A model generated the notes under the pieces. It had not been told where the DNA came from and did not search any database. It saw nothing but the letters and a program-made list of their open reading frames with translations. A program made the position numbers and the translations under genes. A stretch of 64,000 nt of DNA, from the NCBI GenBank assembly GCA_963741565.1, contig CAVUIK010000008.1, positions 434,001 through 498,000 of the forward strand, given 5' to 3'. The stretch is from Ga0077555 sp963741565. GTDB lineage: Bacteria > Pseudomonadota > Alphaproteobacteria > Rhizobiales > Hyphomicrobiaceae. How positions within the stretch are numbered: the first letter of the stretch is position 1; each line of letters opens with the position of its first letter. Positions 53,297 to 60,915 of this stretch are shown here, one piece after another.

Positions 53297-54022
53297 TCAA
53301 CTCGCGCGCTTGCCTTGTGGTGTGAGCGCAACGGCGGTACCGATCATGCTGTCTCGAGTTACGAGCTTGGCGAGCTTCTCCGCAGCCCAGCCCTTCGTAC
53401 CTGCAGGACGCTCCGGCAACACCAGGAACCGGCAATCCGCAGTCGAGTCGACAACCCGAACTTCCCTGTTCTCCGGCAGTACCGTGCCGAATTCGCCCAA
53501 CACGGCGCGCGGCTCGCGAACCGCGCGCGAGCGGTACTCACGCGACTTGTACCAGAGCGGCGGTAAGCCCAGGATCGTGCGCGGGTAGCATGAGCAGAGC
53601 GTGCACACGACCATATGGTGCACCGCCGGCGTATTCTCGAGTACAACCAGCTTCAGGCCAGGGACGTCGCAGCCCATCTCCTCGACCGCCTTGTTGCCGT
53701 CTGCCAGCAGCCGGGTCTTGAACGCAGGGTCGGTCCAGGCGCGCGCAACAATGGCTGCTCCCGTCTCCGGGCTCTTGCCGTCCCATGTCTCGATCATGTC
53801 CTCGATCTCGCGGGCTTGCACGATGCCCTTCTCGATCAAGAGTTCGCGAATCGCGATCTCGAGAAACTCCCAGTCCTTTTCCGGCTCGCGAATGTCGGGT
53901 TGAAAGGGCCCGTGATCATGCGGATGATCGTGATCGTGATGGTGCGCATGGTTATGATCATCGTGGTCGTCGTGATCATGATCGTCGTGGTCATGCGCAC
54001 CGGGTTTGTGGGTATGGCTCAT
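53297..54022 (-). CDS. nthA: nitrile hydratase alpha-like / thiocyanate hydrolase gamma-like subunit with His-rich leader
   Basis: A 241-residue metal-binding subunit. The hallmark VVCTLCSCYPRTILGLPP gives Cys140, Cys143 and Cys145, the claw that holds a non-corrin cobalt (CTLC form; iron enzymes have CSLC) with oxidised cysteines. Further family blocks are EIAIRELLIEKGIV and GCDVPGLKLVVLENTP. The first 38 residues contain 16 His and many Asp, which nitrile hydratase alpha subunits normally lack; it may load or store cobalt, since no separate activator gene is seen nearby. Its ATG overlaps the stop of the preceding half-beta gene by four bases. Substrate (nitrile or thiocyanate) cannot be decided. 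Confidence 0.88.
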   Translation of the reverse strand: MSHTHKPGAHDHDDHDHDDHDDHNHAHHHDHDHPHDHGPFQPDIREPEKDWEFLEIAIRELLIEKGIVQAREIEDMIETWDGKSPETGAAIVARAWTDPAFKTRLLADGNKAVEEMGCDVPGLKLVVLENTPAVHHMVVCTLCSCYPRTILGLPPLWYKSREYRSRAVREPRAVLGEFGTVLPENREVRVVDSTADCRFLVLPERPAGTKGWAAEKLAKLVTRDSMIGTAVALTPQGKRAS

Positions 54023-54333
54023 CGGAGGGCTCCTTTTGTTGACGATGGGGCAGGCTCGAGCCAGTGCTCGTAAAGCTCCGCCACCACGGTATCGGCAGCC
54101 GCGTAGCGACCGTCTCCGCCCCAGATCTCGTCCATCGTGAACTGCACCCAGTAATTCGTCTGCTTCTCGGCCTTGTAGTTACCTTTGGACAACTGTTCCG
54201 GGTTCTTCCAGGCTCCATAGTTCCGCAGAATGATACCGCGCTTGCCCTTGAGGTAGGACGGCGTGCGCACGTGTCCGACCGGACTGGCCCTGCGCACAAG
54301 AACACGGTCTCCAGTCTTGAAGCGTTTTGTCAT
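54019..54333 (-). CDS. nitrile hydratase beta C-terminal-half subunit (SCNase alpha-like)
   Basis: A 104-residue protein equal to the C-terminal half of a nitrile hydratase beta subunit. The SH3-like barrel is clear: RFKTGDRVLVRRASPVGH near the N-terminus, SYLKGKRGIILRNYGAW, and the late NYWVQFTMDEIWG block. In thiocyanate hydrolase the beta subunit is also split, and the C-half is a separate subunit. Its start overlaps the stop of the N-half gene by four bases (ATGA), and its stop overlaps the alpha gene the same way, so all three are translated as a unit. Confidence 0.87.
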   Translation of the reverse strand: MTKRFKTGDRVLVRRASPVGHVRTPSYLKGKRGIILRNYGAWKNPEQLSKGNYKAEKQTNYWVQFTMDEIWGGDGRYAAADTVVAELYEHWLEPAPSSTKGALR

Positions 54334-54761
54334 GCGCGCTTTCTCCCGGAGGGTTTTAATGCCGGCTTCGAAAGCTGGGCGGCCGGCTTCGCCTTCACAG
54401 CCCCTTTTGCCGCAGACTTCGACTTGGCACCCGATTTCGCCGACTTTGCAACGCTGTGCCGTGCCTTCACTGCGGCGACCCGCTTGTCGATCTCCACCTT
54501 GGTCAGCACGCCTTTCTCGATCAGCAGCCCGCGCATCGCGTAGGTCCACTTTTCGTAGTAGCTGCTGCTGCGATAGGTTTCCGGACTGAGGCTCTCGATC
54601 GTCCGGCGGTTCTCGTCCGTCACCCAAAAACTTCGCGGCTTGTTGCGCAGGAGCTGCATCATCGCGTCGATGCGCCGTTCCGTCATGGACGGCGTATGCT
54701 CGTGCGTATCGACCGGGCCCGCCGGATCGCCGCCCATGTCATGAGGTTTGCGTTTCGCCAT
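54330..54761 (-). CDS. nitrile hydratase beta N-terminal-half subunit (SCNase beta-like)
   Basis: A 143-residue protein equal to the N-terminal half of nitrile hydratase beta. The start KRKPHDMGGDPAGPVDTHE matches the HDTGG-GPV opening of beta subunits, and YYEKWTYAMRGLLIEKGVLTK is the conserved helix that packs on alpha. After about residue 100 it carries a Lys/Ala/Ser-rich tail of roughly 40 residues that is not part of the normal fold and may be disordered. GGAGGAG lies eight bases before the ATG. It is the first gene of the set, 74 bases after the prfB stop on the same strand. The order N-half, C-half, alpha is the same as in known thiocyanate hydrolase operons. Confidence 0.87.
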   Translation of the reverse strand: MAKRKPHDMGGDPAGPVDTHEHTPSMTERRIDAMMQLLRNKPRSFWVTDENRRTIESLSPETYRSSSYYEKWTYAMRGLLIEKGVLTKVEIDKRVAAVKARHSVAKSAKSGAKSKSAAKGAVKAKPAAQLSKPALKPSGRKRA

Positions 54762-54835
54762 ATCAATCTCCTCCACGGACATACTGCTATGCCGGATCCC
54801 GTGAAGGCAACTGGCAGCGCGCTTCGGCGCAATGC

Positions 54836-55967
54836 CTACTCGATATCGTCGACCTTGGCCGGGCCGCCGCCCTTAATGCGTTGGGCGAGCGCCGCCTCGA
54901 TGAACGCGTCGATGTCACCCGACAGAACGCCGGACGTGTCGCTGGTCTGGACCCCCGTTCGGAGATCCTTCACCATCTGGTAGGGTTGAAGCACATACGA
55001 TCGGATCTGATGCCCCCAGCCGATTTCGGTCTTGGAGGCCTGGTCGACGAGCGCCTTTTCTTCGCGCTTTTTCAATTCCAGCTCATAGAGCCGTGCCTTC
55101 AAGCGCTTCATACCGATTTCACGGTTCTGATGCTGTGAGCGCTGCTCCTGCGCGAAGATGATGATATTGGTCGGCTTATGCACGATGCGAACGGCCGATT
55201 CCGTTCGATTGACCGACTGTCCGCCGGCCCCCTGCGAGCGCGTATAGGAGATGTCGAGATCGGCCGGGTTGATCTCGATCGCGATGGTATCGTCGACGAC
55301 CGGATACACCGTCACGCTGGTGAAACTGGTGTGGCGGCGCGCATTTGAGTCGTAAGGTGAGATCCGCACGAGGCGATGCACCCCCGCTTCCGTCTTCGCC
55401 CAGCCGTAGGCGTTTTCGCCCTTGATCTCCAGCGTCGCGCTCTTGATGCCGGCCTCGTCGCCATCGCTGATATCGATAACCGACACCTTGAAGCCGCGGG
55501 TTTCCGCCCACTTCGTATACATGCGCAGCAACATCGACGCCCAGTCCTGGCTCTCGGTTCCGCCAGCGCCAGCATGGATCTCGAGATACGTATCCATCCC
55601 GTCTGCCTCGCCGGACAGCAGGGCCTCGACTTCTCGACGGTGAACCTCGTCGACCAGCTTCCGCAGGCCCGCCTCGCCTTCGGTTACGCTGGCTTCGTCA
55701 GCTTCGGCCTCGCCCAACTCGACCAACGTGGTGGAATCGTCAAGGTCGCGCTCGAGCTGCTTGTAGGATGCGATAGCGCGCTCAAGCTGCTGGCGCTGTC
55801 GCATCACTTTTTGCGCACGCTGCGGATTGGACCAAAGCGCCGGATCCTCGCTCTGTTGATTCAGTTCTGCAAGGCGGCTGTTCGCTGTCTCCCAGTCAAA
55901 GAGACCTCCTTAGAAGTGCCAGCGACTCCTTGATGTCGCCAACCAGCTTCTCGTGCTCGGCCTTCAT
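54836..55967 (-). CDS. prfB: peptide chain release factor 2, with programmed +1 frameshift
   Basis: Release factor 2 recognises UGA and UAA and triggers peptidyl-tRNA hydrolysis. The full gene starts at the ATG at 55967 and encodes about 23 codons to an in-frame TGA; reading then shifts +1 at CTT-TGA-C and continues as DWETANSRLAELNQQSEDPA to the end, 376 residues in total. The GGQ catalytic motif is in SQGAGGQSVNRTESAV. The anticodon-like tripeptide is SPY (ISPYDSNARRHTSF) rather than SPF as in E. coli. The rest, including the C-terminal KDLRTGVQTSDTSGVL, is typical. Annotation from the internal frame alone would lose the first 50 or so residues. Confidence 0.95.
55896..55910 (-). promoter_or_regulatory. 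prfB: prfB programmed frameshift signal
   Basis: On the minus strand the message reads AGGAGG, three bases, then CTT TGA C. The internal Shine-Dalgarno (55905-55910), slippery CTT (55899-55901) and in-frame TGA (55896-55898) are at the spacing known to drive +1 frameshifting in prfB, which makes RF2 level self-limiting: low RF2 lets the ribosome slip, high RF2 terminates it. Confidence 0.93.
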
Positions 55968-56065
55968 GGCTCGCTCCGAATTCAATAAAGGGCTCTTGCC
56001 GGGGTATACGCGCAGCCCCGTACTTCACGCAAATGATTCACGGCTCCGGGCGTCTTGACGCCGGA

Positions 56066-58612
56066 CTACCAGACGCCACGCCCGGTCGTAACGGCCCGCC
56101 CTTCGTCACGGCTTTCGCGACTGTCGCGATTTTGACCGGCGGCGGCACCCTGCTGCTGCTCGCTGCTGAAGCCAATAACGGAATAGGCGTCGTCGGGCTC
56201 TTCGCTCGGCTTGAAAGCCTCGAGCACCGCATCCTCATTCGATTGCGTCCGCAGACCGGTCTTGGCGCTGACACGCACCAGCTTGATCCCTGGCGGAATA
56301 CGAAAGGGAGCCGGCTTCTTGTCGACCAGCGCCAGCTTCATGAAGTTGGCGAAGATCGGCGCCGCGATCTGGCCACCCGTCGCTGCCTTGCCCATGGGCT
56401 TCGGCGTATCGTAACCAACGAAAACGCCGACCACGAGGTCAGGCGTATAGCCGACGAACCAGACGTCTTTCGAATCGTTCGTCGTGCCAGTCTTGCCCGC
56501 CATTGGCACGTTCGGCACGATCTGCTTGACGATCGTCGCCGTGCCGCGCTGCACCACGCCCTCCATGATCGAGGTCATCTGGTAGGCGGTATGAGGGTCG
56601 ATGATCTGCTTCCGATCATCGATGATGTCGGGTTCAGCCTGCCCCTTCCAGATCTCGGCCTTGCAGCCACCGCACTGGCGTTCGTCGTGCCGCCAAATCG
56701 ACTTGCCCCAGCGGTCCTGGATGCGGTCGATCAGAGTCGGTGTCACTTGCCGCCCGCCATTGGCCAGCATGGCGTAGGCGCCTGTAATACGCAGCAACGT
56801 CGTTTCACCCGCGCCGAGCGACATTGACAGCACCGGCAACAGATCGTCGTAGATGCCGAACCGGCGCGAATACTCCGCGATCAGTGGCATGCCCATATCC
56901 TGGGCCAACCTGACAGTCATCTGGTTGCGGGATTTCTCGATGCCGGTGCGCAAAGTTGCCGGGCCAAGAGATTGCGACTTGTTATAGTTCTCCGGCTTCC
57001 AGGTGTCCTTGCCGGGACCTTGATCGATCTCGATCGGGGCATCGAGCACGACGCTCGTCGGCTTGTATCCATTGTCCATGGCTGCTGCATAGACGAACGG
57101 CTTGAACGACGAGCCGGGCTGGCGTTTTGCCTGCGCCGCGCGATCAAACTGGCTCAAAGCGAACGAAAAGCCGCCAACAATTGCGAGGACACGCCCGGTA
57201 TGAGGATCCATCGCCACGATGCCGCCTCCGACCTCGGGGATCTGCATCAGCGACCAAACGCCTTGCAGATTGTTCGGATCCTTGGGTGCGACGTGGATGA
57301 CGTCACCAACCGCCACGACATCTGCCGATCCCGGCGTCTTGCCCGGCTTCTTGTTGGCCCACTTGATCTCGTCGTAGGGGATTTCAACCGCTTCGCGCTC
57401 CTGGGCGAAGGTGCCATCTTGGCGCCGCGCCGGCCGCAGACCGACAACGATTTTGGCCCGTTGCACCTCGAGCACGACACCGAGACGCCAGGGGGCGATA
57501 TCGGAGGGCACATCGATTGCTCCAAGGGTTGGTCCCCAGTCCGCTGAGATATCGATCCGCTGCTGGACGCCGCGCCAACCCTGCTGGCGATCGAAGGCGA
57601 CAAGGCCATCGATCAGCGCACGCCGTGCATGGCGCTGCAGCAAAGGATCGAGCGTCGTGCGGACGGACATGCCGCCGGCATAGAGCTTATCTTCACCGAA
57701 CTGGTTGATGATCGAACGCCGCACTTCTTCCGCGAAGTAGTCGGCAGCGTAGATCTGAGTCCCGAAAGGCCGGATATTGACCTTCAGGGGCAATGCCCGG
57801 GCGGCTTTCACCTTATCTGCCGTCACGTGGCCGTTATCGCCCATCTGATCCAGGATCCAGTTGCGGCGGTCGGTGGCCTCTTTGGTCTTGCGGAATGGAT
57901 GGTAGTTATTCGGCGCCTTCGGAAGCGCAGCGAGGTAGGCCGCCTCTTCGAGGGTCAGCTCTTGCAGCTCTTTGCCGAAATAGTTGAGCGCGGCCGCCGC
58001 AACACCATAGGAGCCGATACCGAGATAAATCTCATTGAGGTAGAGCTCGAGGATCTTGTCCTTCGAGTAGGCCCGTTCGATTCGGATGGCGAGAATGGCC
58101 TCACGAAGCTTCCGATCGAAAGTCCGCTCGCTCGACAGCAGAAAATTTTTCGCGACCTGCTGGGTAATTGTCGATGCACCCTGAATACTGCCGCGTCCTT
58201 TGGTCTTTGCTTCGACAAACTTCAGCGCTGCACGGCCAATGCCTGTGAAATCGAGGCCGCCATGCTCATAGAAACGCTTGTCCTCGGCCGAAAGGAACGC
58301 CTGGATGACCAGCTTCGGGACCGTGTTGATCGGAACGAAGATACGCCGCTCGCGGGCATACTCAGCGATCATCGAGCCGTCATGAGCGTGGATCCGCGTC
58401 ATGACCGGAGGCTCGTACTTGGCGAGACTGTCGTAGCTCGGTAGATCCTTGGAGGCCTTCCAGAGCAGGAAACCCGCCAGGGCCGACCCGGCCAGAAACA
58501 GCACGACGGCTGACCCGAACGCGAAACCGACGAAGCTCAAGATCCAGCTGCGCCGACGTCGCCGTTTGATCGACTTATGCGGCTGGGGCGGCGGCAGGGT
58601 CGGCGCTCTCAT
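56066..58612 (-). CDS. mrcA: penicillin-binding protein 1A, bifunctional class A
   Basis: An 848-residue inner-membrane peptidoglycan synthase. A basic cytoplasmic start (KSIKRRRRRSW) is followed by one membrane helix at about 25-50. The glycosyltransferase domain shows SAEDKRFYEHGGLD with the catalytic Glu, RGSIQGASTITQQVAKNFLL and LELYLNEIYLG. The transpeptidase domain has the SxxK nucleophile in PGSSFKPFVYAAAMD, SRNQMTVRLAQ (SxN), and AGKTGTTNDSKD (KTG). A Cys pair (QCGGCKAE) near residue 660 lies in the transpeptidase region. The C-terminal 60 residues are Gln/Arg/Glu-rich. It is co-oriented with amiC and prfB. Confidence 0.95.
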   Translation of the reverse strand: MRAPTLPPPQPHKSIKRRRRRSWILSFVGFAFGSAVVLFLAGSALAGFLLWKASKDLPSYDSLAKYEPPVMTRIHAHDGSMIAEYARERRIFVPINTVPKLVIQAFLSAEDKRFYEHGGLDFTGIGRAALKFVEAKTKGRGSIQGASTITQQVAKNFLLSSERTFDRKLREAILAIRIERAYSKDKILELYLNEIYLGIGSYGVAAAALNYFGKELQELTLEEAAYLAALPKAPNNYHPFRKTKEATDRRNWILDQMGDNGHVTADKVKAARALPLKVNIRPFGTQIYAADYFAEEVRRSIINQFGEDKLYAGGMSVRTTLDPLLQRHARRALIDGLVAFDRQQGWRGVQQRIDISADWGPTLGAIDVPSDIAPWRLGVVLEVQRAKIVVGLRPARRQDGTFAQEREAVEIPYDEIKWANKKPGKTPGSADVVAVGDVIHVAPKDPNNLQGVWSLMQIPEVGGGIVAMDPHTGRVLAIVGGFSFALSQFDRAAQAKRQPGSSFKPFVYAAAMDNGYKPTSVVLDAPIEIDQGPGKDTWKPENYNKSQSLGPATLRTGIEKSRNQMTVRLAQDMGMPLIAEYSRRFGIYDDLLPVLSMSLGAGETTLLRITGAYAMLANGGRQVTPTLIDRIQDRWGKSIWRHDERQCGGCKAEIWKGQAEPDIIDDRKQIIDPHTAYQMTSIMEGVVQRGTATIVKQIVPNVPMAGKTGTTNDSKDVWFVGYTPDLVVGVFVGYDTPKPMGKAATGGQIAAPIFANFMKLALVDKKPAPFRIPPGIKLVRVSAKTGLRTQSNEDAVLEAFKPSEEPDDAYSVIGFSSEQQQGAAAGQNRDSRESRDEGRAVTTGRGVW

Positions 58613-58790
58613 GCGATGTCAGTCCATTCATCTACCGCTGTCATGCCGACGGATCCTGCCGTCGCAAGCAACGTGCGCGTCATACCCACTGGAACGCGCT
58701 ACATTAGCATGGATTGTGGCAGCAGCACGGATCAATGGTGCCGCACAGCCGCTGAAACAGTGTCGCCAACCAAGATGTTGATCGACAGCG

Positions 58791-60122
58791 TCAATTGCCG
58801 CCCGCCGTACGGCGTTTGAAGTAGTCTTCGACAGCAGTCGCAACCAACTCGGCGACACCTTTCTGCCAGGGTTGACTAGCCATTAGCACCTCGTCCTCGG
58901 CATTGCTGATGTAGCCCAGCTCGATCAGGACGGCCGGCGATCCCGGCTGCCGCAGCACCTTGAAGGGGGCCGAGCGGGCCGGATCTTTGGCCAAGCCCAC
59001 GCGTCCGCGCATCCGACCCACCAGCAACGATCTGAAATCACTTGAAAAATTAGATGTTTCTCGGCGCACCAGATCGAACAGGATATCGCGCACTTGGCCG
59101 TCCGAGGCTTCTGTTCCGACCGACAGGCCTGCTAAGACGTCAGCCGCGTTCTCTTTTTCAGCCGCCCGGCGGGCGCGTTCATCGCTGGCCCGATCGGACA
59201 GCGTATAGACGGTCGCGCCACGAATGCTCGACGCCAACTCTATCGCTGCAATGGAATCGGCATGCAACGACAGAAACAAGTCCGCATTCTGCTGGCGAGA
59301 AACCCGGACCCTTTGATCTAATGAAACAAAAACGTCCGTGTTGCGGGTCATGACAATCTCGTAGCGACGCGTCGCCAGCAGCCGTCGCCTGATCTCAGTC
59401 GCAACAGCCAGCACCAAGTCCTTTTCATAGCCGTGGGAGCCCTGGGCACCTGGATCGATACCGCCATGTCCGGGATCGATCACGATGACTGGCCGGCTTG
59501 CAGCAGCGCGTGGCTTTTCGGGCAGGACCTCGGGTGCCGGAAACGCCGGCTTCAGGTCAATACTCTGGGCGGCCGCGACCATCTCGGCGGCAGCGAACTC
59601 CGCGTCCGTCGTCGATTTCAGTTCAATTTCAAGCTTGTGTTCACTCGCCACCTCAATAACCCGCACACCTTCTACGCGAGCCGGCCCTGCCGTATCAATC
59701 ACTAGTCGTGATTTCCCTGCTGCAAAGAGGCCGTACCGGAATGCGGACACAAGGCCCTTGCCCTGCCGGCCTGTGCCGGCTGGCAATCGAAACTCAGTCA
59801 GCGGGAGGTCGATGATGATTCGATAAGGCGCAGTAAGTCGTTGAACCGTGAACTGCAGGGGCCCATTCAACGTGAGAGCCAGACGGGCCTGGTTCGCGTC
59901 CCCCACCAGTTCTACACCGAGCGCCACGAGTCCAGCTGGGGATTTTTCCGCCGACGAGGTCGCTGCTTTCGGGCCGGCCGCCCGCGGCGGAACCACCACC
60001 GGAGCCCAACTGCCTTGCCCGACAGCGGGCGAGCGAGTCTGTGCCGTCAGGCCCCCGATGCCGATCGGGACCCCCGCGAGCACGACACCCAGCAACCGCG
60101 GCAAGCAGGACCGCAGGAGCAC
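58791..60122 (-). CDS. amiC: N-acetylmuramoyl-L-alanine amidase with AMIN domain
   Basis: A 443-residue periplasmic cell-division amidase. After a signal-like N-terminus (LLGVVLAGVPIGIGGLTAQ) an AMIN domain targets the septal wall (LALTLNGPLQFTVQRLTAPY, YRIIIDLPLTEF). The Amidase_3 domain begins at about residue 215 with PVIVIDPGHGGIDPGAQ, then LFLSLHADSIA and VLIELGYISNAED, which supply the zinc His/Glu/His ligands and the catalytic Glu. The GTG at 60122 follows GAGGAGGGGG by a few bases and is clearly better than a longer frame reaching 60257. It is divergent from rne and followed by mrcA, a frequent order in this group. Confidence 0.93.
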   Translation of the reverse strand: MLLRSCLPRLLGVVLAGVPIGIGGLTAQTRSPAVGQGSWAPVVVPPRAAGPKAATSSAEKSPAGLVALGVELVGDANQARLALTLNGPLQFTVQRLTAPYRIIIDLPLTEFRLPAGTGRQGKGLVSAFRYGLFAAGKSRLVIDTAGPARVEGVRVIEVASEHKLEIELKSTTDAEFAAAEMVAAAQSIDLKPAFPAPEVLPEKPRAAASRPVIVIDPGHGGIDPGAQGSHGYEKDLVLAVATEIRRRLLATRRYEIVMTRNTDVFVSLDQRVRVSRQQNADLFLSLHADSIAAIELASSIRGATVYTLSDRASDERARRAAEKENAADVLAGLSVGTEASDGQVRDILFDLVRRETSNFSSDFRSLLVGRMRGRVGLAKDPARSAPFKVLRQPGSPAVLIELGYISNAEDEVLMASQPWQKGVAELVATAVEDYFKRRTAGGN

Positions 60123-60915
60123 GTTTCCCCCTCCTCGACCTTTGGGGCCCCTTAATCGTCCTCCGGTAGGGCCACCTTTACCGATTGTTTTCCGAATTCG
60201 TAGCGTACTCGAACGGCCCTTCGAACCGCCCGAGTACGTCGCAAGAGACTTGCGCACGGTCGGTTCGAACCGTAGAACTATAGCGCGTTCCTTTGCGTTC
60301 GTCTGCCGCCCATCTGGTTGGCCACGTGCTGCACCCGGAAGTAAGAGACCGGGCGCAGCCGACTTGAGCCCAGATCACACGGGGCGCTTGCGAGACGCGG
60401 GATGCGTATATTTTGAGTCCAAGGCGCACTCTAAGGTTGCATATTTCGATCGATGCGCGGTGCCGCAATCCGCTGGCCGATAGCGCTCGTCGAAATATCA
60501 GTGGCCTTAACGCTCCGGCCGGTTGCGTCGTGCGACCAGCCGGTCAGCCTAGGCTCAACGATCTATCATCGCCGGGCGTGGCTGATTTAGCCATACTCGG
60601 ATTGGTGCCCGGTCTGACAACTCATCGTCAGGCTAGGCGAACACTGGACACGGAAACACGAGTTCCAGTCGACATGAACCATCGGAGCAAAGCGCGGCAG
60701 CCAGAGATCGTGTCGATTGACGCGGTCCACTGCCATCGCCTTCAGCGCGAACATCACGCTGTTGACGATGGCCGGCTCAGTTCGTCCGCAGCCATAGCGC
60801 TCCATCGTGACACTCCAACAATGAATGCGCATGCCAGCGCGGGTTTCCGTCAGCCAACACCAGCGATGGTGAACGGCGCCGTCCCCGCATTGCGGCGTGC
60901 CAGGAAAATGAGACA
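60123..60915. other. long divergent intergenic region between amiC and rne
   Basis: Nearly 800 bases without a supported gene. It must contain the amiC promoter and the rne promoter and leader. RNase E mRNA often has a long 5' leader through which the enzyme limits its own synthesis, and this gap could encode one. Open frames on either strand here translate to Arg/Pro/Ser-rich sequence with no motif. One clear inverted repeat is listed separately. Confidence 0.5.
60205..60237. repeat. inverted repeat in the amiC-rne intergenic region
   Basis: GTACTCG (60205-60211) pairs exactly with CGAGTAC (60231-60237), with an inner CGG/CCG match around a CCCTTCGAA loop. A second palindrome, CGGTTCGAACCG, lies about 30 bases downstream. 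It could be part of an rne leader structure or a binding site; no run of T follows on either strand to make it a terminator. Confidence 0.45.

Noticed and set aside
60264..60276. GGTTCGAACC resembling a tRNA T-loop
   Set aside because: It is just part of a palindrome; no acceptor, D or anticodon arms can be built around it.
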